A stretch of 64,000 bases of DNA from Promethearchaeota archaeon (GTDB taxonomy: Archaea; Asgardarchaeota; Lokiarchaeia; Sigynarchaeales; SOKP01): contig JABXKC010000002.1 of assembly GCA_013375495.1 (NCBI GenBank), positions 62,001-126,000 on the forward strand, read 5' to 3'. The translations under genes were made by a program, and so were the position numbers. The notes beneath the pieces are model-generated. The model was not told the origin of the DNA, ran no database searches, and saw nothing but the letters and a program-made list of their open reading frames with translations. Every line of letters begins with the position of its first letter. The stretch's first letter is position 1. Below, piece by piece: positions 43,499 through 52,237 of this stretch.

Positions 43499-44278
43499 GT
43501 GGATGATATCAGAGAAATATTAAATCGATTGTTAAAAAAAGAGTGTTCGGTTGAAGAAGCAGAAAAACTGTTAAAAGCAAACGCTATTGAGGAAGTTGGA
43601 GAAATCGCTAAATTAGATATCTTTAGAAAGGTGCGTACTGGTATCGTCGAGGTTATCTATGCAGAAAATAAGAAGTCTGAGGTAACTTTAGATATTGTTT
43701 ACTCCTTTTTAAAAAAAAATAGATTTGCTATTGTTTCAAGATATGGAGAAGAATTTATCTCTCTAATTTCAAAAGAATTCGAAAATAACGAAGTTTATTC
43801 AGTAGACATAAACGAATTCGCTAAAATATTGATAGTAAAGGAAAAAACTTACAAATTTGAAAAAAAAGGTGGGAAAATAGGAATTATTACAGCTGGGAGT
43901 TCAGATATTCCCGTTGCTGAGGAAGCTAAAGTAATTGCGGAATCAATGGGCTGTGAAGTGCTTACAAGTTACGATTTAGGAATTGCGGGAATTCATCGAC
44001 TTTTTACGCCTCTCAGCGAAATGATTAAAAAAGACATTCAAGTTATTATCGTATGTGCGGGCATGGAGGGGACATTACCCGGAGTTGTAGCTGCGCTTGT
44101 GAACATTCCAGTAATTGGAGTTCCCATTTCAAGTGGTTATGGTTTAGGTGAAAAAGGTATTGGTGCTTTAACTACTATGTTACAATCATGTTCCCCCGGT
44201 TTGTTGGTTGTTAATATAGACAATGGTTTTGGAGCAGGAGCTTCTGCGGCATTAATTGCGAATAAAATAGCAGAATAA
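43499..44278 (+). CDS. larB: Nickel-pincer cofactor biosynthesis protein LarB
   Basis: A 259-residue LarB, which carboxylates and hydrolyses nicotinic acid adenine dinucleotide in the first step of the nickel-pincer cofactor pathway used by lactate racemase LarA. The C-terminal domain resembles AIR carboxylase PurE: GIITAGSSDIPVAEEAKVIA, SYDLGIAGIHRLF, VIIVCAGMEGTLPGVVAALV and GYGLGEKGIGALTTML. The N-terminal 100 residues match the LarB-specific helix (ILNRLLKKECSVEEAEKLL). It starts at GTG with a GGTGAT Shine-Dalgarno 5 bases before. LarC is 1.7 kb away on the other strand; LarA and LarE are not in the window. Confidence 0.9.
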   Translation: MDDIREILNRLLKKECSVEEAEKLLKANAIEEVGEIAKLDIFRKVRTGIVEVIYAENKKSEVTLDIVYSFLKKNRFAIVSRYGEEFISLISKEFENNEVYSVDINEFAKILIVKEKTYKFEKKGGKIGIITAGSSDIPVAEEAKVIAESMGCEVLTSYDLGIAGIHRLFTPLSEMIKKDIQVIIVCAGMEGTLPGVVAALVNIPVIGVPISSGYGLGEKGIGALTTMLQSCSPGLLVVNIDNGFGAGASAALIANKIAE

Positions 44279-44440
44279 ATTCACTATTTTAGAATAATTT
44301 TGTACTTTCACATCACCTATCAATCTTTTCTTTAAGTAGTGTAGGTGGTTTAGTTTATTATGAGAAAGTAATTTATATAAGTAAAACCAAGATCTTACAT
44401 AATTATAACAAAATTTACTTTTAAAAAATAAGGTTATATT

Positions 44441-45103
44441 ATGGCACCTACAGCAGCTTCTCTTGAAGCATTATCGAATTTAAGACAATTAAATCCTGTA
44501 ACAGGATGGTATGTTGTAACACTTCTAGTTATTGTCTTATATATATATGGCGTTGAAATCAAAAAAGCAAGAGAAACTAACAATTGGAGCACCGTATTTG
44601 CTGGGTTAACATTACTAGGATTAGATCTTATTAATGAGATATGGAATGGATTAGTTTTTGCCTTTTCTAATTACTCAGCGTTTTGGACTACACCGGGATC
44701 AAGTGCTTACATAATTCTAATTGGCTGGAACATTGAGATTGCCTTTATGTTTTCCATAGCTGGAATAGTTTTTACCAAATTCCTTCCCGAAGATAAGAAC
44801 AAAAAAATGTTTGGATTGCCTAATAGATGGGCAATGGCAATCGGTTTTACACTTTTTTCTGTCTTTGTAGAAATTCTACTGAACTTTGGTAATTATTTAA
44901 TATGGGAATATGTGTTTTGGAATTGGTACAATCCAATATTGATATTCCTCATAGGATACTTTCACTTCTTTGTGGGAACATTTTATGTGTACGACCTTCC
45001 AGAAAGAAAAGATAAAATTAAAGTCGTAGTTATAATTTACGCCATTGGAATTGGTCTTCTCTGCATTTTTGGCCCTTTACTAATGCCAATAGGTATATTT
45101 TAA
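44441..45103 (+). CDS. Hypothetical multi-pass membrane protein
   Basis: A 220-residue protein with about six hydrophobic helices (for example YVVTLLVIVLYIYGVEI, AFMFSIAGIVFTKF, WAMAIGFTLFSVFVEILLNF, IYAIGIGLLCIFGPLLM). Acidic and aromatic residues inside the membrane (LDLINEIWNG, NFGNYLIWEYVFWNWYN) suggest a ligand or cofactor pocket. It has no signature I recognise. It sits in the gap between LarB and LarC, but with its own leader, so a link to nickel is only a guess. A run of T at its end (45111-45128) may be a terminator. Confidence 0.6.
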   Translation: MAPTAASLEALSNLRQLNPVTGWYVVTLLVIVLYIYGVEIKKARETNNWSTVFAGLTLLGLDLINEIWNGLVFAFSNYSAFWTTPGSSAYIILIGWNIEIAFMFSIAGIVFTKFLPEDKNKKMFGLPNRWAMAIGFTLFSVFVEILLNFGNYLIWEYVFWNWYNPILIFLIGYFHFFVGTFYVYDLPERKDKIKVVVIIYAIGIGLLCIFGPLLMPIGIF

Positions 45104-45393
45104 TAAAAAAAAAACTCTTTTTTTTTTCTTATTCATACGACGAAATTATAGGAATGGAAAGAATTTCTTATTTAGTTAAATGTCTTTTTGAATTATTCTA
45201 CGCTAAGTATAAAATCAGTATTATTCAATAATTAACCGAAATAGAGATTATTAAAAACTAAGGCATTTTTTAATATCCTTACACCTTTTTCTTCCAATGT
45301 AAAAGTATAAATAGATAGATCAATATAATTATTATTGAAATTACTAATTCTTTAAAATCTAATACAAAAACAAATACGATGTAGTTGAGACCG

Positions 45394-45927
45394 ATGGTCG
45401 CAACAGTTGATAATTTTAAGAAGTCTAAAGAATTTTTTAAAAATGGCGATGTACTTAACGCCTTAGAGAGTTTCGATAAAGTTCTAGAACATTTTGATCA
45501 AGCAAAAGAACTTAACAAAACAGAGATGCTCCTATTCTTAGATAATCTTTTACAACACTGCAGAGATAATAATTTACCAAACGAAGAAGCTACAGTTTTA
45601 AGAACTTTAGGAAGATTACATTCAAAACTAAGGAATCACGTGGAGGGATTGAAATATTCCTACCAAGCATTAAAAATCCAAAAGAAGATCGGGAAAAAGT
45701 TAGATATCGCTGAGAGTTTAGTGTTTTTAGCTGAGGATCTTGAAGTTTCTGGAAATTATGACGAATGCATTCAAGTATTTACTGAAGCTGCCGAAATGTA
45801 TCATGAAATGGGGAAGTTAAACAAAGAAAAGGATGTAATCAAGGAAATCAACAGGTTAAAAGCTTTTTCTAAAGAAATAGTTGAAGACGAATACATTATG
45901 AGTAAATTCCATGTTGATAAATATTAA
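45394..45927 (+). CDS. Tetratricopeptide-repeat protein
   Basis: A protein of about 177 residues (ATG 45394; TTG 45385 would add three) with TPR-like helical pairs: FKKSKEFFKNGDVLNALESF, then EATVLRTLGRLHSKLRNHVE, and IAESLVFLAEDLEVSGNYDE. TPR proteins act as protein-protein adaptors; no catalytic site is visible. A TATA-like AGTATAAAT about 85 bases upstream may be its promoter. It converges with LarC. Partner unknown. Confidence 0.72.
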   Translation: MVATVDNFKKSKEFFKNGDVLNALESFDKVLEHFDQAKELNKTEMLLFLDNLLQHCRDNNLPNEEATVLRTLGRLHSKLRNHVEGLKYSYQALKIQKKIGKKLDIAESLVFLAEDLEVSGNYDECIQVFTEAAEMYHEMGKLNKEKDVIKEINRLKAFSKEIVEDEYIMSKFHVDKY

Positions 45928-46002
45928 AACAAGCTAACTAAAGCCATTTAATTAAAAATCTATCATTTTTTTATTTTCTTTTTTTCTGAACATTTAGTTG
46001 AT

Positions 46003-47289
46003 TTAACTGTTTTTTCTAAACTGTTTTTCGATTTCAGATTGACAATAAATTAGAACCTCTTTAATAGGTAAATTGGTTTGTTTGCTAATTCTTCTAAGAT
46101 CTTCAAATTCAGGCTTTACATTAATTATTTTAATTTGATCACGCGACTGAATGTAAGAAATTTTAAGCTTTAACTCAAATTTAACCCCGTTTATTTCAAT
46201 AGTGCACTTCTCAAATTTACGGTCTATACATACTCGTTTGGTCGTATAAAATCTAACTCCTAGCGTCCCTAATTCAAGTAGAGTTTTATAGATTAAATCG
46301 AAGCTATGTTTTGGATCACACAGAATTTTAATTATGTGCCCAGGTCGGTTTTTTTTAGTTAGACTTGGTATTATTTGAACATCAAGGATTTCTTCGTCTT
46401 CTAAAGCTTGAACGAAATTCCCTAATATTTCTCCTGAAACATCATCAACAGCCGTTTCTAATACGACTACTTCTTGAACATAATCTCTTAATGGGTGCAG
46501 AGTCTGCTTATTAACTTGTTCTTTTAATTCGCCGTAAAACAATCTCAAAACATTTGAAAAATTCTTAAATTCTTTTTGTCCCGTGCTACTAGATACATTA
46601 ATTAGATTCATTTGGTTTAAATTTCTAGAGAATATTGGATTTAAATTAACCAAAAGTGCTGCCCCCGTAGGAGTTACTAGTTCGCTCTCAATAGGACCTC
46701 CTTTAACGACTAATTTGGATTGTTCGAAAATTTTTACAGTAGCGGGGGCTGGTACTGGTAAAATTCCGTGCGCTGTTTTTATATTCCCTCCTCCTAATGG
46801 TATCTCACTACAATAATAAGTAAAATCTCCCGTAAACCCTCCTAAATTATCTAATGCTTTGGTAACTCCTAAAATATCAATTAAGGTGTCAACAGAACTT
46901 AATTCGTGTAGATGGATGTTTTCAACAATATCCCCATGAACCTCTGCTTCTGCTTTGAATAGAGTATTTAAAACATTTCTTGCAAATTTTTTTGCTGGTT
47001 TGGAATATTGCTTATCGTCAAGATATCGCTCTAAAGCATTAGTAAGTTCATCTGGAATTCTATGATTTTTAGATTCTTTTATCAGTAGTTTAAGGCGATT
47101 AACTTCCACTCCCATTCTTTTAACCTTATATAATTTAAGATTTAGATCAGAGACCCCGTTCAAATAACTCTTCAATTCTTTTAAATCTGAGAAAACTTTA
47201 TCTGGATCATCATTCAAGCCCAAAAGCGATGCCAGAAACATGTCTCCAGAGATTCCTGAGTTTGTTGCGTCAATATATAAAGATTTCAT
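46003..47289 (-). CDS. larC: Nickel-pincer cofactor biosynthesis protein LarC
   Basis: A 428-residue LarC, the enzyme that inserts nickel into the pincer cofactor by CTP-dependent cyclometallation. It starts MKSLYIDATNSGISGDMFLASLLGL, the conserved opening; then IHLHELSSVDTLIDILG and PVPAPATVKIFE, TPTGAALL, and VVLETAVDDVSGEILG near residue 275. The start at ATG 47289 was preferred over a GTG at 47304 because homology begins there. Together with LarB and NikR it makes nickel a theme of this region. Confidence 0.9.
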   Translation of the reverse strand: MKSLYIDATNSGISGDMFLASLLGLNDDPDKVFSDLKELKSYLNGVSDLNLKLYKVKRMGVEVNRLKLLIKESKNHRIPDELTNALERYLDDKQYSKPAKKFARNVLNTLFKAEAEVHGDIVENIHLHELSSVDTLIDILGVTKALDNLGGFTGDFTYYCSEIPLGGGNIKTAHGILPVPAPATVKIFEQSKLVVKGGPIESELVTPTGAALLVNLNPIFSRNLNQMNLINVSSSTGQKEFKNFSNVLRLFYGELKEQVNKQTLHPLRDYVQEVVVLETAVDDVSGEILGNFVQALEDEEILDVQIIPSLTKKNRPGHIIKILCDPKHSFDLIYKTLLELGTLGVRFYTTKRVCIDRKFEKCTIEINGVKFELKLKISYIQSRDQIKIINVKPEFEDLRRISKQTNLPIKEVLIYCQSEIEKQFRKNS

Positions 47290-47456
47290 ATTAGTTTTTC
47301 TCACATATATAGAAATAGGTAAATTTATACCTAATATTATAAATAAATTAACAATACTAAAAATAATAAATCGTAATTATATTATAATTATAATAAATTG
47401 TAAGCAATTTTAATTTAATAATTATAAATTTAAGCATAAATTTTTACTAAATAACT

Positions 47457-48191
47457 ATGAGTGAACTTCAAACTTTAAAATGTTATTTAAATCAGTTACC
47501 CGCAACACTTATTAAGCTTTTAGGGATTGAACCCCCCTCTGGAAACATTCCAGAACCCGTCCAATCGATTGTCGATATGTATCAAGGTATTGAGAGAATT
47601 TCTGTGAATGTTATTGATAATTTTGGTCTATTCGAACTTACATATCATAAACCTCAATTCATGATAACTAATTCTCAAGCGATGCTACTCCTTTCAACCA
47701 AGAATCCTTATACTTTGGCAGTTTACCATCAAATTATGTATGGTGGGTTCGATTTTGAACCTAATGGATTTCATTTACTAAGATATTTGAACGAGCATGG
47801 GAAGAAATCTTGTTTTGTAGGGAGAAAGAAAGATATTGAAAGATACGATGGAGGAACTCATTCAGTCCCAAAAGAGACCGATATGGCTACATGGGTGGAA
47901 TCTGCGAAGGTTATTAACAATTTTGAGCTTTCTTGGATGCATTATTTGGATTTTGAAAATTTACACAAACAACAGCAAGCGCTTAAACAGAGAACACCTG
48001 AAGACTTAATTGATAAATTGATACTTCGTACTGACAAGTGGATTTTAGGGAACTACAAACAACTTCGAGATAATTCTTTGATGATAATATTAGGGGACCA
48101 CGGAAGAATTAAATTAAATCTCGAATATTCGGGGAAAATAGCACAATGGCGGGAAGCAAGTGTCCCAATTGCAATTTTAATTAAAAAATAA
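47457..48191 (+). CDS. Hypothetical protein, possibly alkaline-phosphatase-superfamily-like
   Basis: A 244-residue soluble protein. ISVNVIDNFGLFE near residue 50 and SLMIILGDHGRIK near residue 215 resemble the first and last metal-binding blocks of the alkaline phosphatase superfamily (D... and GDHG). The nucleophile Ser/Thr segment expected between them is not obvious, so the protein may be inactive or a distant relative. It starts alone after an AT-rich leader. Function unknown. Confidence 0.5.
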   Translation: MSELQTLKCYLNQLPATLIKLLGIEPPSGNIPEPVQSIVDMYQGIERISVNVIDNFGLFELTYHKPQFMITNSQAMLLLSTKNPYTLAVYHQIMYGGFDFEPNGFHLLRYLNEHGKKSCFVGRKKDIERYDGGTHSVPKETDMATWVESAKVINNFELSWMHYLDFENLHKQQQALKQRTPEDLIDKLILRTDKWILGNYKQLRDNSLMIILGDHGRIKLNLEYSGKIAQWREASVPIAILIKK

Positions 48192-48328
48192 GAATAAGAT
48201 ATGATTTTTTCATTAATCCTCCTTTTTCTATATTTAAACCCAAAATCTTCATGTTCAGCTTCTTGAAATAATTTAAAGAAAAAAGAAATTAAATAAAAAA
48301 TAAAATATTTTAAGGCTTTCTATCAGGA

Positions 48329-48469
48329 TTATTGCCACTTTAATTCCATTGTCGATAGTTGTAATCCATCAACTTCATAAACTATTTTCATTGGGACTTT
48401 AAGGTCTTTTGCTTTCTCTACGTTGTAATTTGACTTCATCATACTAAATACATCTTCAACTGTAGAAAT
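48329..48469 (-). CDS. Short SCP2-like ORF (46 aa), probable AUU start, maybe truncated
   Basis: A 46-codon frame ending at TAA 48331-48329. It reads STVEDVFSMMKSNYNVEKAKDLKVPMKIVY, which resembles the opening of an SCP2 sterol-carrier domain (helix, then Asn-x-Glu-Lys-Ala-Lys-x-Leu). A strong AAGGTGAT Shine-Dalgarno (48482-48475) stands before ATT 48469 at 6 bases, with no canonical start in between; the first ATG (48442) would cut the conserved opening. Full SCP2 domains are about 100 residues, so this may be a truncated or degraded gene. It is the only gene-like feature between 48192 and 48729. Confidence 0.45.
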   Translation of the reverse strand: MSTVEDVFSMMKSNYNVEKAKDLKVPMKIVYEVDGLQLSTMELKWQ

Positions 48470-48474
48470 AATTA

Positions 48475-48482
48475 ATCACCTT
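48475..48482 (-). promoter_or_regulatory. Ribosome-binding site in front of an AUU codon
   Basis: AAGGTGAT on the minus strand, complementary to the archaeal anti-Shine-Dalgarno, 6 bases before ATT 48469. It is the second clear case in this window of a good site placed in front of AUU rather than AUG. Confidence 0.55.
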
Positions 48483-48729
48483 ATTTTTACTATAATTTCG
48501 GTTATACATTTAGACTAATATACCCAGAAATTATTAAGATTGAGGTGTTGTTCAATTGTTATAGGTTCTAATACATATATTCTATTACTTACGGATCTTT
48601 AAATAACTGTTTTTTTTTCAGAAAATTGATTAAATGAAATATAAATCCAAATTGAGTTGATAAAATTTAATTCTTTTTGAACCTAGTTTCTTTATAGAAA
48701 ATTATAATTCAACCAAAGGAAGAATTAAG

Positions 48730-49254
48730 ATGGAAGAATATAAACGCTTTACAGTTTCACTTCCTAAAGATTTATACGACAAATTTGAAGCTTTCAGGAA
48801 TAATATGGGTATTTCGAGATCAGATAGCATAAGGAAAGCTATGTATTCTTTAATGGCTAGTGAAGACGCTATTCCGAAAGCTTCTGGAAATGTTGTAGGT
48901 TGCATTCCAATAATTATGCTTCATGAACATTTTACCAATAAACATGAAAAGGAAGATCCCACAGATGATTCGCATGAAACTAATCATGATGGTAAACACC
49001 ATGATCACGAATACGATTCTAGACCAATATACGCTTCTGTCCAGCAAACAGACGAAATCTTGAAAAATGATATTCAACATCATTTCTATGATGTTATCAC
49101 ATCGACTTTACATGTTCACCTTGAATTTGAAAAATGTTTAGAAATTATTGCAGTGTCTGGATCCTTTGAAAGGGTAAAAAAACTTAAGAAAGCTTTGCAA
49201 AGATTAAAGAGTGTTGTATCGATACAATTTTTTATCATTGATAAAGAATTTTGA
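48730..49254 (+). CDS. nikR: Nickel-responsive regulator NikR with a His-rich insertion
   Basis: A 174-residue NikR. Residues 1-45 are the ribbon-helix-helix DNA-binding domain (KRFTVSLPKDLYDKFEAF, MGISRSDSIRKAM). The C-terminal ACT-like domain keeps the square-planar nickel site at canonical spacing: a His at 117, His128 and His130 in LHVHL, and Cys136 in CLEIIAVSG. Between them residues about 65-98 form an inserted Asp/His-rich loop holding eight His residues (65, 67, 72, 82, 86, 90, 91, 93), unlike E. coli NikR. It probably represses or activates nickel uptake or use genes; no operator was identified. LarB and LarC are within 5.3 kb. Confidence 0.87.
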   Translation: MEEYKRFTVSLPKDLYDKFEAFRNNMGISRSDSIRKAMYSLMASEDAIPKASGNVVGCIPIIMLHEHFTNKHEKEDPTDDSHETNHDGKHHDHEYDSRPIYASVQQTDEILKNDIQHHFYDVITSTLHVHLEFEKCLEIIAVSGSFERVKKLKKALQRLKSVVSIQFFIIDKEF

Positions 49255-49548
49255 TTTGTATTTAAGTAGTATTATCTTATATAATAATTTTGCATAAAAG
49301 GAAGAGAAAAGAATAAAAAATTTCTTTCAACGATGTAAAGAATAAGGATAAGGCGATTTATGAAGAATTTTTTATTCTATTAGGTCGTGTAAATTGTGTG
49401 TGTTAGATATAGTGAACTACTTCGAAATTAAAAAGGGATATACAGTGAGAAATTATTAATTTTCTTGTTCTAAAAAAAATAAGATAAATAATTATTAAAA
49501 TAAACTGTTATTATTTTTATGTAAAATCCGCAAACTAAGAGTTTAGCT

Positions 49549-49746
49549 CTAAAGATCTTTCTCTTGGACAGTCTTTCGTCCATTTGCTTTAGCTCGTCCA
49601 ATTGCGGCATCGAGAATAGCAACAATTGCGTTATTAAGCGCAGGTCCATCGATTACATCGCCACTGGTATTACATTCTTTTGATTTGATGTAGTCTCGAA
49701 CCTTGGATTTTACGAATAAGACGTCTGCTACTGCTTTTTTAGCCAT
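49549..49746 (-). CDS. Archaeal histone
   Basis: A 65-residue single histone-fold protein. VLFVKSKVRDYIKSKECNTS and GPALNNAIVAILDAAIGRAK form helices 1 and 2, and GRKTVQEKDL the loop and short helix 3 start, matching HMf-type histones with no tail. A very good Shine-Dalgarno (AAAGGAGGAATAAAA) precedes the ATG, suggesting high expression. It should dimerise and wrap DNA. Confidence 0.88.
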   Translation of the reverse strand: MAKKAVADVLFVKSKVRDYIKSKECNTSGDVIDGPALNNAIVAILDAAIGRAKANGRKTVQEKDL

Positions 49747-50161
49747 TTTTTATTCCTCCTTTTATTGTTTAAATATGTTTTAAAAAATATTGTTGTTTAA
49801 AGTATATTACTGCTAGCTTCTATTTAAATCTAGGTGAAAAAACATCATAGAAGGTTAATATTATGGGTCTACTCACCATCTAAAAAAGGAAAACGAACAT
49901 CCAAAATATTAAGGATCAACTGGAAATCTTTAGAGATTGGGTACAACGGGGCTAAGTAAAGAAATTCAGTAGTAATATTCCAAATTAGCGACAGGATTTG
50001 ATTTATATCGCGATTTTAAACCCTCTAGGCTCAAATAATTAATATCTAATCTTAAGCTGAAAAATTATGAGTAGTTGCTAATTTTTTGGATCATAAAAAT
50101 GAAAGTTTTAACAGTAAGGAACTACAAATCATTATTGAAAAAATAATTAAACATTATTGAC
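49747..50161. other. Intergenic region between histone and GHMP kinase
   Basis: A 415-base stretch with no convincing gene. Its first 20 bases hold the histone ribosome-binding site; the rest is AT-rich with a few short frames below 20 codons. No repeat or hairpin of note. Confidence 0.4.
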
Positions 50162-51163
50162 GTGAGCGCGATTAAGGAAATATTAGTAAGAGCACCAGTG
50201 AGAATCTGTGATATTGGAGGATGGACCGATACTTGGTATTATCCTGAAGGTGCAGTTTTTAATTTTTGCATTGATCTCTATAGTTATGTAAGATTAATTG
50301 AGAATGGAAAGAGTAAAACCCGAATTTTTGCTGAAAATCTAGGAAAATCGGTTGAAATTTTAGATTTTAACGAAATTAGATACAATGATAACTTAGACTT
50401 ACTGAAAGCAGCAGTTAAAAGAATGGAAATTGAAAAAGGGTTAGATATTTATGTGAGAGCAGACGCACCTCCCGGTTGTGGAACGGGGACGAGCGCGAGC
50501 GTTGCTGTTGCTTTAATTTCTGCGCTAGCAACTTATAGGGGATTACAGTTAAATCAAAATGAGATTGCGAAATTAGCTCATAAACTTGAAATTGAGGAGT
50601 TAGGCTTGGAAAGTGGTGTACAAGATCAGTACGCAGCTTCGTTTGGTGGGATTAATTTTATGAAAATTAATTACCCTAATGTAAAAAATGAAGAAATCGT
50701 TATTGATGAAAAAAGAATTTTTGAACTAGAAAGTCAATTTATCTTAGTATATCTAAGCTCAAGAAGTTCAAGTGAAATGCATAACGCTGTTATAGAAAAC
50801 TATAAGAAAGGAGATGTGGATATTCTAAATTCTTTTAAAATCATGAAGGAATGCGCCTATGATATGAAAAATGCGATAAACTCCGATATAGCAGATATAG
50901 GGAAAGTCATGAATAGAAACTGGGAAGCTCAAAAAAAGCTCCATCCTTTAATGATTAACCCCGTTATTAACAAAGCAGAGAAAATATCAAAAAGTAATGG
51001 TGCTATCGGATTCAAATGTAATGGCGCTGGAGGGGGAGGGACAGCAATAATACTTGCAGGAAGGGGTCACGAACTTAAAATTAAAAAGAAATTGGTTGAG
51101 AAGGGATATCATATCATACCCTTTAAATTATGCTTTAGAGGAGTATCAAGTTTTACTTTTTAG
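50162..51163 (+). CDS. GHMP kinase (sugar kinase, HddA-like)
   Basis: A 333-residue small-molecule kinase of the galactokinase/homoserine/mevalonate/phosphomevalonate class. It starts ILVRAPVRICDIGGWTDTWY, the substrate-binding N-terminus of the heptose 7-phosphate and related sugar kinases; APPGCGTGTSASVAVALISA is the ATP-binding glycine-rich motif; FKCNGAGGGGTAIIL is the C-terminal motif 3. The DIGGWTDT opening resembles bacterial HddA (heptose kinase), so a sugar is more likely than mevalonate. It starts at GTG. Confidence 0.85.
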   Translation: MSAIKEILVRAPVRICDIGGWTDTWYYPEGAVFNFCIDLYSYVRLIENGKSKTRIFAENLGKSVEILDFNEIRYNDNLDLLKAAVKRMEIEKGLDIYVRADAPPGCGTGTSASVAVALISALATYRGLQLNQNEIAKLAHKLEIEELGLESGVQDQYAASFGGINFMKINYPNVKNEEIVIDEKRIFELESQFILVYLSSRSSSEMHNAVIENYKKGDVDILNSFKIMKECAYDMKNAINSDIADIGKVMNRNWEAQKKLHPLMINPVINKAEKISKSNGAIGFKCNGAGGGGTAIILAGRGHELKIKKKLVEKGYHIIPFKLCFRGVSSFTF

Positions 51164-51280
51164 ATTATAAAACTATAATTTTCATTGTTGAAATTTTAAT
51201 GAATAATTTTATATCTTAAACGCTAATCTTAAAAGAGTGAAAAGTTTGAGCTTTTTATAGTTTGAATTCAACAAAATAAT

Positions 51281-52087
51281 ATGGGAATTCCCGATCATTC
51301 AGCATTAGTCTCAAAGATTAAAAGAACACCTGAAAAATTGAATATTCACAATCTCTTCATCTTTAATAAATCAGGAATATGCATTTATGGATTAAATCTT
51401 ACAAATCTTTACCCAATAGAGCAAGAACAACTTATATCTTCTTACTTTACAGCATTGATGTCTTTTACTAAGGAACTTATTGGAGACAAAATTAAAACTG
51501 TTGAAATGGGCGGTGGAATTAAATTAGTAGTATTTGAAAAAAAATCATTATATTATAGTCTACTCTGTAGTACAATCGAAAATTTGGAGCTTTTAGAGGC
51601 AATAATTTCAAAAATTAATATAAAATTTCTTGAATATGCAAATAAAAACAACATTAAAACTGATTTAGAATATGTTTATGACGAACAACTCAATTATCTT
51701 ATAGAAGATATTATTAGAGAGCCTTTTTCAAGCGAATTTGACTTAAAAAAAGAAGGTGTGATTACAGAATATCTAATAGATTTCCAAAAATCTGCCGATC
51801 TCAATGGAGCTATTCTCTTAACAAATCGAGGAAAAGTTATCTTTTCTTCTTTTAACGATACAAGTTTAAAACGATTTCTAAAGGAAGTTGATTTTAGAGT
51901 AAAAATTTCTAATAATGCAATTCTTAAGCTATTTTATACCTCTAAAAACAACGAACTAATTTTTTCTGAAAATATCAGGGATATATACATTCTAATTCTA
52001 ATCTTTGATACCAAAATTAGATTTGGAATGGCTGAGTTTTATTTACAGAAAGCTGTTAAGAAAATAACAGATGTGATAAGGAAATAA
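51281..52087 (+). CDS. Hypothetical two-domain protein, longin/roadblock-like
   Basis: A 268-residue protein. Its N-terminal half (IHNLFIFNKSGICIYGLNLT, then FYTALMSFTKELIG-like helices) has the strand-helix order of longin domains, and the C-terminal half (LNGAILLTNRGKVIFSSF) resembles a roadblock/LC7-type sheet. Such domains are abundant in Asgard archaea and regulate small GTPases in eukaryotes. The calls are fold impressions by eye, not confirmed homology. A similar two-domain protein is encoded at 55460. Confidence 0.5.
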   Translation: MGIPDHSALVSKIKRTPEKLNIHNLFIFNKSGICIYGLNLTNLYPIEQEQLISSYFTALMSFTKELIGDKIKTVEMGGGIKLVVFEKKSLYYSLLCSTIENLELLEAIISKINIKFLEYANKNNIKTDLEYVYDEQLNYLIEDIIREPFSSEFDLKKEGVITEYLIDFQKSADLNGAILLTNRGKVIFSSFNDTSLKRFLKEVDFRVKISNNAILKLFYTSKNNELIFSENIRDIYILILIFDTKIRFGMAEFYLQKAVKKITDVIRK

Positions 52088-52237
52088 ATATTTAAGGAAA
52101 TAAATTTTTCCTCAACTCCCTTACTAATTTACAGCTCACGATAAATTCAGGATTTGACTTTTTTTATTAATTATAAAATACAACTTAAAATATTTTTTTT
52201 CATAATTTTACCTAAACCAAAATATGTGATAATTGAA

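Noticed and set aside
44441..45103. Membrane protein between larB and larC as a nickel permease
   Set aside because: It lacks the HX4D and similar motifs of NiCoT or NikM families, so a nickel role cannot be claimed.
48490..48729. NikR operator in front of nikR
   Set aside because: No GTATGA-N16-TCATAC type half-sites were found by eye.
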